From Euryarchaeota archaeon UBA182 (GTDB lineage: Archaea; Thermoplasmatota; Poseidoniia; Poseidoniales; Thalassarchaeaceae): a stretch of 64,000 nt of DNA. Positions 44,015 through 52,535 of the stretch are shown here, one piece after another. The stretch's first letter is position 1, and each line of letters opens with the position of its first letter. The DNA is taken from contig DAGH01000025.1 of the NCBI GenBank assembly GCA_002495675.1, forward strand, positions 65,078 through 129,077. Reading direction: 5' to 3'. The notes beneath the pieces are model-generated. The model was not told the origin of the DNA, did not search any database, and worked only from the letters and a program-made list of their open reading frames with translations. The position numbers and the translations under genes were made by a program.

Positions 44015-44821
44015 ATGAGTAGCAAGATATTGGAAGATGAATTCCCCTTCGCCGAGGGAGTATTGTCAGGAAAAACAGCGGTTGTTTGTGGGGCCTCGGA
44101 GGGTATTGGGAGAGCAACGGCAATGTTACTTGCAAGATCGGGTGCCCGTGTGATCGCTTGTGCCAGAAACCAAGATAGGCTTGAAACACTGGTTTCAGAA
44201 ATGTATGGGGGCGGTCACAAAGCTCTCCAAATTGACTTGGAGGACACCGATGCTGTCAAAGAGGCAATTTCCCAATTCAAGCAGGAGAGTGCGTCAATAC
44301 TCATCAACAACGCGGGCGGACCTCCAGGATCTCCATTGATGGAAAATTCAATCGGAGACTTCGATGCGCCCTTCAGAAGACATTTGTATGCATCCCATCT
44401 TCTCGTGCAGGGGCTTGTCTCTGGGATGGAGGAAATTGGATTCGGCAGAATAGTCAACATAATTTCAACCTCAGTGAAGGAGCCAGTTGACGGTATAGGC
44501 CTCTCAAACACTCTACGAGGAGCCATGGCCAGTTGGAGCAAGTCTCTTTCTAGAGAATTGCATCCTTGCATAACGATCAACAATGTCCTTCCAGGGTATA
44601 CGGACACAAGACGACTTGTCTCCCTCTCGAAGTCAAAGAGCCTACGAACGGGACAGGCAGTCGAAGAGATCTATCAAACCTGGAGGGAGCAGGCACCCAT
44701 AAACAGGCTGGTTGACCCTTTCGAAACCGCGTCTGCGATTATCTGGCTGTGCCTTCCTGTGAGTGGGGCCGTCAGAGGCGTCAGCTTGGCGGTCGATGGC
44801 GGTAGAATGCGCTCGATTTGA
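44015..44821 (+). CDS. Atypical short-chain dehydrogenase/reductase
   Basis: 268 residues with a complete Rossmann cofactor region (VVCGASEGIGRATAMLLA, INNAGG) and C-terminal AVDGGR. The catalytic Tyr-x3-Lys is absent: the expected stretch reads GIGLSNTLRGAMASW, so Tyr is replaced and Lys is Arg. The wording STSVKEPVDGIGLSNTLRGA matches a bacterial SDR subfamily that, to my memory, often sits beside a muconic-semialdehyde-type ALDH in marine Bacteroidetes. It may bind NAD(P) with altered chemistry. ATG starts 10 bases after the formyltransferase stop. Confidence 0.85.
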   Translation: MSSKILEDEFPFAEGVLSGKTAVVCGASEGIGRATAMLLARSGARVIACARNQDRLETLVSEMYGGGHKALQIDLEDTDAVKEAISQFKQESASILINNAGGPPGSPLMENSIGDFDAPFRRHLYASHLLVQGLVSGMEEIGFGRIVNIISTSVKEPVDGIGLSNTLRGAMASWSKSLSRELHPCITINNVLPGYTDTRRLVSLSKSKSLRTGQAVEEIYQTWREQAPINRLVDPFETASAIIWLCLPVSGAVRGVSLAVDGGRMRSI

Positions 44822-44832
44822 GGTTCGATCGA

Positions 44833-46074
44833 ATGGAATTTGACATATTCTTCTCTATCTCTCAAACCCCTGATTCCAGTGGCTACAAACCATCTGAGAG
44901 CGAAATGTTCTCCAATTTCCTGGATCAGGCTGTCAAGGCAGATGAGTTGGGTTTTGGTGTTGGGTGGATTGCGCAGGCGCATTTATCCACGGAGGTTCAG
45001 AAGACAAATTCTCGTCCTGTTGTCCCCCATTACCCCGGTGAGGTAGGGCTCTGCACGGATTTTTTTCAGATCGCCTCAGAGGTTCTATCCAGAACCTCCA
45101 ACATGGAAGTCGGGAGTGCGGTTATGTCTATACTCGCGTCTGGTGGGCCGATCGCACAGGCTGAGAGGGTCGGTTCCCTTCTCGCACTGCATGGGCTGAA
45201 TAAGGAAGAACGAAGGAGAGTCCACATCGGTTTCTCCGCAGGTCGATTTGAATTCATGGCAAGGCCATACGGTATCTCCCCGAGAAATGCATTGGAGGAA
45301 GTTGCATGGCCGGCGCTTAGGGGCCAAATATTTGCCGAGGCTAGCGAGATTTTCCTCCGGCTCCTGTCAGGGGAAGTGATTGATTCATCCATGATTCGGG
45401 AGACAACGCTGTCTCGCTCAAACTTCCGAAGTGATGGAGACTGGAATAATGTTCAGGAGGCAGCGAAAGAGCTGATGGGGTTGAACAAAATGCCGGACTC
45501 GATCCTCATACCCCGACGTTATGAGTTTGAGTCGATTGCGACCATACCCAAGGAATGGCGACGAGACCTCCTGAACCTCGTGATTGGCAGCCATGACCCC
45601 GCTGTCCAAATAGAGGTGAACAGATGGAGGCCCGTCCAAGTGTTCAACCTGAGTATCACGCCACCGGATGTTATTGAAGAAACTCACAAAAGGATGAGTG
45701 CAAACTACCACAAGGACGGGGGAGAATGGAAAAGATCAATGATGCCGAGGACGGTAATGGTTTTCCTCAACGACGAGGCGGGGCTCACAGATGAGCAGAA
45801 GTCGACCATGGCTAGGAAGGAGTCGAAATCCTCCATATCCACATATTGGTCTGCCCTAGAGGGAACCATAGATCCGGGCAAAGTCGAGAAGGCAGTTAAC
45901 AACGCAGTGATTGGGAACCCAGAGGAAGTAGCAATCCAACTCAAACAGAGGTATAATCCAGATGATAGGATCATGTGTTGGTTTGACTTCTTCAACCATG
46001 ACAGCGAGCGAGTAATGCGCGACATGGAGGCATTTATGACCAAGGTAGTGCCATTTGTCAACAGGGGGGAGTGA
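44833..46074 (+). CDS. Luciferase-like flavin-dependent monooxygenase
   Basis: 413 residues of the bacterial-luciferase TIM-barrel family, which use FMNH2 or F420 to oxygenate substrates. Seen: MEFDIFFSISQTPD, FLDQAVKADELGFGVGWIAQAH, SNMEVGSAVMSIL, ERVGSLLAL, VHIGFSAGRFEFMARPYG and GNPEEVAIQL near the end. The order matches the LLM family. The ATG at 44833 has GAGGT eight bases upstream and is preferred over a TTG at 44818. Substrate unknown; in this operon it may open or hydroxylate an aromatic or N-heterocyclic compound (inference). Confidence 0.88.
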   Translation: MEFDIFFSISQTPDSSGYKPSESEMFSNFLDQAVKADELGFGVGWIAQAHLSTEVQKTNSRPVVPHYPGEVGLCTDFFQIASEVLSRTSNMEVGSAVMSILASGGPIAQAERVGSLLALHGLNKEERRRVHIGFSAGRFEFMARPYGISPRNALEEVAWPALRGQIFAEASEIFLRLLSGEVIDSSMIRETTLSRSNFRSDGDWNNVQEAAKELMGLNKMPDSILIPRRYEFESIATIPKEWRRDLLNLVIGSHDPAVQIEVNRWRPVQVFNLSITPPDVIEETHKRMSANYHKDGGEWKRSMMPRTVMVFLNDEAGLTDEQKSTMARKESKSSISTYWSALEGTIDPGKVEKAVNNAVIGNPEEVAIQLKQRYNPDDRIMCWFDFFNHDSERVMRDMEAFMTKVVPFVNRGE

Positions 46075-46080
46075 AAGGAT

Positions 46081-47256
46081 ATGGATCCAAATGAAAGGCC
46101 ATCGTCTGTTTCATCCGGAAGGCCAGGCTCGAAGGTCTACCCGAAGACGCCCATCGGAGAAAAATTCGAGAATATTGCAACCGGAAGGGAGGTGGAGTGG
46201 GAGCCATTGGTCGATTTTCGCAGGATGGATGTATCCGAGAATACAATCCATGGCGCCATCGCGTGGGCCCATGGGGAGGAGATAATCCATTCATTCGGTG
46301 GGAACGTCCTCATCTATGGGCGCTCGATGATGAAACCGTTCATGATGAAAGTGTTTGCAGAGGTTTTGGATAAGGAACTTAATTGGGATCAAAAATCTAT
46401 CTCCTGCTCATCTCACAACGGTGATACAGAACACGTGGCCGCTGCGCAGTCAATCTTGAATGAGTCAGAGTGGGGATTGATGCAGTGCCCCCTTGATGTT
46501 CCACTGGTCCAATTCGGACGACAGGTCAGAAGGCCACGTCGCTGGTTTCACACCTGTTCTGGAGAGCATGCGGCTGTTCTGAAAGGAATGCGCTTGCTTG
46601 GAATTCGGCGTGCAGGTTACACTCTCCCGAACTCGGATTGGTTTCCGCTATACATCGACGTGCTCAGGGAGTACATGGGAGATCCGGATTGGAGTCCCGA
46701 CAGGGTTGCAAAAGATGGGTGTGGGATGCCAACGACCTCCAATACTGTCAATGAGTTGGCTATCATGTTCGCCAACCTAGGTTCGCGCAGAGATGAAGAT
46801 TGGATCTGGGAGGCGATGAACAGGAACCCAGATTTGGTTGGTGGATTCAACAGACTGGATTCCACATGCCTCAAGGCGGGCGAGGGGAAGATCCTCGCAA
46901 AGGAAGGTGCAGATGGACTGCTGGGACTCTCGGTGATTCACAAGGACTGGCCAAAGGGACTTGGCATAGTTATCAAAATCGCCCATGGTTGGAATAGTCA
47001 GGCAACATGGTACATATCTAGGGCAGTCCTTGGCGTGCTTGGGATCCATCTCAGGAATCCATATCCATTACACAGGCAGAAGGCGTTCATAGTGCCTGGG
47101 ATCGTCCCAGAGATGTATTCCGAAGCCTTGGAATCCATTGTCACGTGGGACGAATGGGATCCTGACAGGGACAGATTTTCACTTGATTGGAAGAAATATA
47201 CCGAGGCCACAACCCGGTCAGACCCCTTTAGCAATGAGGGAGACGGTGGGCCTTGA
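46081..47256 (+). CDS. Asparaginase II-type amidohydrolase (Rhizobium ReAII family)
   Basis: 391 residues. Seen: GRSMMKPFMMK (Ser and Lys of the R-S-x2-K site), SISCSSHNGDTEHV, HTCSGEHAAVLKGM and KDGCGMPT, the signature series of the serine-hydrolase-fold asparaginase II family. The fourth motif reads SGEH rather than the usual SGKH. About 50 extra N-terminal residues precede the family start. ATG is six bases past the monooxygenase stop. In this setting it may hydrolyse an amide or enamine intermediate rather than asparagine (inference). Unrelated in sequence to the Ntn asparaginase at 31719-32510. Confidence 0.88.
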   Translation: MDPNERPSSVSSGRPGSKVYPKTPIGEKFENIATGREVEWEPLVDFRRMDVSENTIHGAIAWAHGEEIIHSFGGNVLIYGRSMMKPFMMKVFAEVLDKELNWDQKSISCSSHNGDTEHVAAAQSILNESEWGLMQCPLDVPLVQFGRQVRRPRRWFHTCSGEHAAVLKGMRLLGIRRAGYTLPNSDWFPLYIDVLREYMGDPDWSPDRVAKDGCGMPTTSNTVNELAIMFANLGSRRDEDWIWEAMNRNPDLVGGFNRLDSTCLKAGEGKILAKEGADGLLGLSVIHKDWPKGLGIVIKIAHGWNSQATWYISRAVLGVLGIHLRNPYPLHRQKAFIVPGIVPEMYSEALESIVTWDEWDPDRDRFSLDWKKYTEATTRSDPFSNEGDGGP

Positions 47257-48710
47257 TGGAACTCAAGAATTACATTGGAGGGGAGTTTACAAAAAGCTCG
47301 TCGCGAAGGTGGCTCGAGGTGCGAGAGCCCGCTACTGGCAGAAAGTACGCGAGAGTTCCACTTTCTGACCCCGAGGATGTTGGCCATGCTGTTGACTCGG
47401 CGAGAAAGGCTCAGCCTGGTTGGGGGGGGCTCACCCTCCTTGAGAGGGCGAATTGGCTGGATAGGATCGCAGATGAGCTTGAGGAGAGGCGGGAGGAAAT
47501 CGCATCTGTTGAAAGCAGGGATACTGGCAAGCCTATCGGGCTCGCCAGAAATGTTGATGCTAATAGGTCAATTGCCAACTTCAGGTTCTTCGCTGAGATG
47601 ATAAAAAATCACCGTGATGAGACCTTCGAGATGTCGGACGCAATGAACTACGTTTCTTCAAAACCCGTGGGCGTAGGCGCCCTGATAACGCCATGGAACC
47701 TCCCTCTGTATCTGTTGTCTTGGAAGGTCGCACCTGCTATTGGAATGGGGAATACCGTGGTCTGCAAACCAAGTGAGCTCACACCGATGACCGCGAATCT
47801 ACTAATGGAGGTCATCGACAAGGTCGGTCTCCCACCAGGAGTCGTGAACTTGGTGCATGGAGATGGCGCAGGTGCCGGGAGCAGCTTGGTCAAACACCAT
47901 GACGTGGATTTGGTTTCATTCACCGGCGGTACAGCCACTGGCGCCGAGGTTGCCAAAATAGCGGCCCCCCAATTCAAGAAATTGAGCCTTGAGCTAGGTG
48001 GTAAGAACGCTAGCATCGTTTTCGAGGATTGTGATCTTGAAGCCACAGTCAAGGGAGTGACTAGGTCTGCGTTTCTCAATCAAGGACAAGTATGCCTCTG
48101 TGGCTCCAGGGTATTGATCGAGCGATCGATTTACGATGATTTCAAACAAAAATTCGTTCAATCCGTGAATGATTTGAGGATAGGCGATCCATCACAAGAG
48201 GACACTGATCTGGGGGCGATCATATCAAGTGAACACTTGCAAAAGGTGAATGAGTATGTTGCCCTCTCGATTAAGGAGGGCGGAGTTTGTCTGACAGGGG
48301 GTCCCGATTCATCAGTTCCGTTGGAGGATGACTTGAAAGGAGGTTATTGGATGAATCCGGTTGTAGTATCGGGACTGTCTCCATATTCGAGATGCTCAAC
48401 AGAGGAGATCTTCGGGCCGGTTGTTACCTTGCACCCATTTGATGGTGAGGAGATGGCAATCGAGATCGCAAACAACACACGCTATGGCCTCGCTGGTAGT
48501 ATCTGGACAAAGGATCTAGAAAAGGGCAGGAGGGTAGCAGAGCAGATAGAAACTGGAATGGTTTGGGTCAATACATGGCTACACAGGGACCTCAGGACCC
48601 CTTTTGGAGGGGTGAAGGACAGTGGTGTTGGAAGAGAGGGGGGGAGGTGGAGCCTCGGTTTCTTCTCCGAGCCTCTCAATGTGTGTGTCAAGGACGATCA
48701 GGCCAGATGA
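47256..48710 (+). CDS. Aldehyde dehydrogenase, 2-aminomuconic/2-hydroxymuconic semialdehyde type
   Basis: 484 residues. Seen: TPWNLPLYLLSWK, SFTGGTATGAEVAK, LELGGKNASIVF (Glu general base), NQGQVCLCGSRVLIERS with catalytic Cys, EEIFGPVV, and VNTWLHRDLRTPFGGVKDSG. The double-Cys NQGxxCLC and the WLxRxLxxPFGG phrase match ALDH8A1/AMSDH and bacterial 2-hydroxymuconic semialdehyde dehydrogenases, rather than general betaine-aldehyde enzymes. The start shares a TGATG junction with the amidohydrolase stop. It suggests the operon handles ring-cleavage products such as those from kynurenine or aminophenol. Confidence 0.92.
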   Translation: MELKNYIGGEFTKSSSRRWLEVREPATGRKYARVPLSDPEDVGHAVDSARKAQPGWGGLTLLERANWLDRIADELEERREEIASVESRDTGKPIGLARNVDANRSIANFRFFAEMIKNHRDETFEMSDAMNYVSSKPVGVGALITPWNLPLYLLSWKVAPAIGMGNTVVCKPSELTPMTANLLMEVIDKVGLPPGVVNLVHGDGAGAGSSLVKHHDVDLVSFTGGTATGAEVAKIAAPQFKKLSLELGGKNASIVFEDCDLEATVKGVTRSAFLNQGQVCLCGSRVLIERSIYDDFKQKFVQSVNDLRIGDPSQEDTDLGAIISSEHLQKVNEYVALSIKEGGVCLTGGPDSSVPLEDDLKGGYWMNPVVVSGLSPYSRCSTEEIFGPVVTLHPFDGEEMAIEIANNTRYGLAGSIWTKDLEKGRRVAEQIETGMVWVNTWLHRDLRTPFGGVKDSGVGREGGRWSLGFFSEPLNVCVKDDQAR

Positions 48711-48718
48711 CGCCTCAA

Positions 48719-48727
48719 TGTCTATAC
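48719..48727 (+). promoter_or_regulatory. TATA box for the 1,261-residue membrane protein
   Basis: TCTATACAT centred 26-27 bases before the ATG at 48750, the archaeal TATA spacing for a leaderless mRNA. No Shine-Dalgarno is seen before the ATG (AAAAAACCTCC), consistent with leaderless initiation and with a separate transcript from the ALDH operon. Confidence 0.45.
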
Positions 48728-48749
48728 ATGGAATAAGCAAAAAACCTCC

Positions 48750-51700
48750 ATGGAAGATGCAAACCCGGGAAACTCAACGATATCCACAGGTGGTTTTGAC
48801 GAGGCAAAAGCTGGTTTCTATGCATCCATTGGATTGGGTGCTGCCGTCCTCGCATACGCCATTTACTTCGTCACGTTCGAACTTACTGCAGAGAGTGATC
48901 TCTCCTATTTGCTGTTGGGTGGCATGCTGGGTGTAGTGGCTGTTTCTTGTATTGGGTTCCACGAGTGGAAAATGAGGCAGGAGGGAGGAGGTCGCGAACA
49001 GAACATGATCGAGGACTACGTTGCTGGCACTGCTGTGCTTTGCGGGTCACTGGCAGCAGTTTGGTTGGCAAGGTATTCAGCATACGCATTCAAGCAATAC
49101 ACGACCTATGAGGGTCAGATAATTGAAGGTCAGTGGGCCCCTACCGTGGAATTGGCGTTGGTACAGACGATTGGTATCCTTTTGGTGATGGAGATAAGCA
49201 CCAACCTGATTCACAGACACAACCTTGGCACCCTGCCCAGAACCGTGGTTGTTCTGGCCCCAATCTCACTTTCGTTGTCAGCCACAACAATATGGGTCGA
49301 CTATGCAGGCGGTAGTTTTGATCATTGGAACACGGCTTCACACGTACTCTTGCTGGGAGCAGCCATGGTGCATTCATTGAGGTTGGATCGCTCATTGTTG
49401 TACCTCATATCGGCTGGAACCAGCATGGCGGTGCCAGCACTTGTGGCCCTGAATCTTGGTGTAGAATCTGGGGGCTGGATGGTTCTGATGGTAGTTTTAG
49501 TAGGTATGACTGCGACTGACAGGGGCTTGAAGCGTGAGATGATTGAACAGAGCTCTGGATTTGTCATCTTCGGGATTTTAGTCATGCAGTTCGTAGCTGC
49601 CTCGTCTTCGGCGGAATTCCAAATTGGATCATTCAAGATTACCGATCAGCCATTCGGCCTGACATTTTGGCTGTGGGCTGCGATGTTGGTGGGTTGGTTC
49701 GCCCCCACCACGATGCAAAGAACCCCTGCCATGCCCATTGGCCTGGCATTAGCCTTGGCGCTGTTGGAAGCAGAGGCGGCGATGATCGCATGGTCTGTGG
49801 GCATTGGAGCATTTGTTTACCTCGAGACGAGGAAGCATGCTCGGGACTGGGTTGTTAGGTCCACTTACTGGGCGATGGTGGCTGCTTGGACTGTGTCCGC
49901 TTTCATCGCAGATCAGGAGGGAGGGGTATTCATTCAAGTCGGAGGCTCATCGCTTTCCAATGCCTTCGTACTCGGTCTCATACTTCTCCCGGTTCTGGTC
50001 TTACTCGGAATTTGGAGTGAATCAAGGGGAAGATTTGAGTCAAGGGAGGGGTCTTCATCGTCGATTCTAGCAGGAGCATTGATTCCGCTCGCTGATCAAT
50101 CTGGGTGGAGCCTCGTCATTCTAATCCTACTAGTTGCATTTGTCCAGATTCGCAAGGCAGATCAGGATTTGGGAAGGGACAAAGCCTCTGGCTGGGCATT
50201 GACCTCTCTTGTCGCTCTCCTGGCGGCAGTTTCGGTCTTGTCGATCAGAGACAGAGGGGAGGTCCCATTGGAATTGAGTGGGGCGAACCTGCTGCCACTC
50301 CTGTTTGGTGTGATGGTTTACATTGACGACAGAAGTAGGAAATGGGAAGAAAACACACTGCTGGCCTCTCCCATAGGGATATTTTCGCTACTATTGGTGC
50401 TGGCCTCCATGATTTGCCTGCCGGATGACATCGCAGATCAAAGCCTGATCCTGTATCGCTTGGTCATTGCACACATTGCAATTGTTGGGGTCATTTTGGT
50501 CATGGAATGCGGCGGCAGAGGACAAGTCAGTCCTGCGACGAGATTGACTGGGGCCACTACCATGACAATTTTCGCTGTGGTTTCATGGAGCATTTTCAAC
50601 TCCAACCCAGATTCTCAAGTCGTCGGACTTGTTGAAAGAATTGCCCGAGACATAGCTGTGGTGGCGCCATTGATTGTCGTCGACCGGTTGTTGAGGCAGA
50701 TCGATGACCTGTCTGAACAGGCGAGGAGATTAGGGGCTTGGACCTTGATAGCATTATTAGTTATGGGAGGCACTGACGTCTCAGGGGGCCTTCTCTCTTT
50801 ACCAGTATTCGCGATTGTGGCGTATCGTGCGACCATGCACGTCAACACGGCAATCCTGGCCATACTTCCGGTTGCTGGTATCCTCTATGGGAATCTTTTG
50901 ACTGGATCTGATCTACCGTCTGAGAATTTCGTCCTCTTGTTGGAGGCAGTGCCCTATCTAAACAAGATTACTGATTTCGGCCCCAGATGGATATCCATGT
51001 TCATGATCGCTCAGGTGGCCTTGTCCATCTATGCAATACGAACAGAGGAACGTCCTGACGGAGAGACAAGATGGGGTCCAGAGCAGAGGGTTACCATCGG
51101 GATTGCCGGAATTATCGCATTCGCATACATCATTCCAGACTTCAGAGTCGCATGGATATTCATTGCGGCGGCTCTCACTGGCTACTCATGGAGAACTGGG
51201 GTCGTCCAATGGTTCAACATCGCACCATTAGCTTTCGTATGGGGCTTCGGGAATCTCTTTGATTGGATGAATGAAGGTGGGCATTACATATCACTATCCT
51301 GGGCAGATCTCTTCGCATGGAGCTGTTTGATTGGAGCCTTGATATCTGGCGCACAGATAATTTTACTCAGAACTGGCTTCCTCTCGAGATTCTATTCGGC
51401 AGAGGATCAAGAGTCGCGGGATGACACCAGTTTCTTCTCAACAGATCTGAGCGATGTAGTTGATCCCCTGACGGTCATAGCCCTGACCAGTAGGGGCTGG
51501 ATGTACGTCCTGCTTTTCCTATCTGCGGACATTGGCTTCTCAACCTGGGTTGTTTCGTCGCTTCTGATGACGATTGACGGACTGGCCTCTGGCCGTAGGG
51601 TCCTGCTTTACCTTGGGGTAGTGCTCCAGACCGTGGCTTGGCCCGCCATGGCATCAGAGGACCTACTGTGGTCAGATTCTCAGACAAGCACAACCCTACT

Positions 51701-52535
51701 GATTCCAATCACCCAGTGCCTAGTTCTGATTTACATGGCATGGAAAGGGCCCGATATTGTCGGCAGGATTTCATTCTCCGAGCACGGGGAGGAGATCAGT
51801 AAGTTTGCCAGTGCTATGTCATTCCTAATTGGCTATATATACTCATTTGAAGGATCAGCGCTAGTATTCCCCTTGCTAGTATTGGGGGTTTCAGGCCATC
51901 ATTCACTCGTTGGCTTTTCAATGGATAGGGCATGGAGGCGAGGTTTCGGCTTGGTTGGCATACCGGCCGGTTTCCTCGTCGCAGTCCCGCCAGATGCCGG
52001 GCTATTGTTCCCAGTCATGCTTTTTGCAGCGGCGCTATCGTTGATTGGGCAAGCTGTGCTCTATGCATCAAGAGGGGGAATGGGTATCGGCACCGCCAGA
52101 GAAGGCGGTAGTGCGGTTATTGAAACGATAGGGCTCCGAAGGGACTCAAAGGATTCAGAGGAGGGGGCAATCGAGGCCGATGATCAAAGTGAGCCTCTCG
52201 AGACGGAGGACCAGGGAGCGGACGATTTGGAATCCTCAGCGAATGCACCATCAGAGGAAGATGCGGAGCACGATCAATTCGAGATGGAGGCAGTTGATGA
52301 GCCTGAAACCTCCGCTGCAGAGGAGGAGGATGTGGCGAATGTCCCTGAAGCAGTGAAAATTGGGGAGGGGAGGTACTCATTGGACGGGTCTTCGTTGTCT
52401 GTTTTGCTACACCCCGAGGTGATTCGAACCATCAGGGGCTCTATACCGCCAAACACCGATGGGGGCAGGTGGAAGCCTGTGTTGACGGTCGACCCGAATG
52501 GTGCTATGAGTGTTCACTGGGAGCCTGTTGAGTGA
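48750..52535 (+). CDS. Very large polytopic membrane protein, unknown function
   Basis: 1,261 residues. From about 30 to 1,110 it is a near-continuous series of roughly 30-35 membrane helices with short loops, without ABC, MFS or channel signatures I recognise. Then comes a very acidic linker (about 1,130-1,195; many Glu/Asp) and a small C-terminal globular domain (GRYSLDGSSLSVLLHPEVIR ... VLTVDPNGAMSVHWEPVE). The overall plan resembles DUF2339-like giant membrane proteins, but I cannot confirm homology. Its 3' end overlaps the convergent radical SAM gene by 22 bases. Starts 39 bases after the ALDH stop. Confidence 0.8.
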   Translation: MEDANPGNSTISTGGFDEAKAGFYASIGLGAAVLAYAIYFVTFELTAESDLSYLLLGGMLGVVAVSCIGFHEWKMRQEGGGREQNMIEDYVAGTAVLCGSLAAVWLARYSAYAFKQYTTYEGQIIEGQWAPTVELALVQTIGILLVMEISTNLIHRHNLGTLPRTVVVLAPISLSLSATTIWVDYAGGSFDHWNTASHVLLLGAAMVHSLRLDRSLLYLISAGTSMAVPALVALNLGVESGGWMVLMVVLVGMTATDRGLKREMIEQSSGFVIFGILVMQFVAASSSAEFQIGSFKITDQPFGLTFWLWAAMLVGWFAPTTMQRTPAMPIGLALALALLEAEAAMIAWSVGIGAFVYLETRKHARDWVVRSTYWAMVAAWTVSAFIADQEGGVFIQVGGSSLSNAFVLGLILLPVLVLLGIWSESRGRFESREGSSSSILAGALIPLADQSGWSLVILILLVAFVQIRKADQDLGRDKASGWALTSLVALLAAVSVLSIRDRGEVPLELSGANLLPLLFGVMVYIDDRSRKWEENTLLASPIGIFSLLLVLASMICLPDDIADQSLILYRLVIAHIAIVGVILVMECGGRGQVSPATRLTGATTMTIFAVVSWSIFNSNPDSQVVGLVERIARDIAVVAPLIVVDRLLRQIDDLSEQARRLGAWTLIALLVMGGTDVSGGLLSLPVFAIVAYRATMHVNTAILAILPVAGILYGNLLTGSDLPSENFVLLLEAVPYLNKITDFGPRWISMFMIAQVALSIYAIRTEERPDGETRWGPEQRVTIGIAGIIAFAYIIPDFRVAWIFIAAALTGYSWRTGVVQWFNIAPLAFVWGFGNLFDWMNEGGHYISLSWADLFAWSCLIGALISGAQIILLRTGFLSRFYSAEDQESRDDTSFFSTDLSDVVDPLTVIALTSRGWMYVLLFLSADIGFSTWVVSSLLMTIDGLASGRRVLLYLGVVLQTVAWPAMASEDLLWSDSQTSTTLLIPITQCLVLIYMAWKGPDIVGRISFSEHGEEISKFASAMSFLIGYIYSFEGSALVFPLLVLGVSGHHSLVGFSMDRAWRRGFGLVGIPAGFLVAVPPDAGLLFPVMLFAAALSLIGQAVLYASRGGMGIGTAREGGSAVIETIGLRRDSKDSEEGAIEADDQSEPLETEDQGADDLESSANAPSEEDAEHDQFEMEAVDEPETSAAEEEDVANVPEAVKIGEGRYSLDGSSLSVLLHPEVIRTIRGSIPPNTDGGRWKPVLTVDPNGAMSVHWEPVE

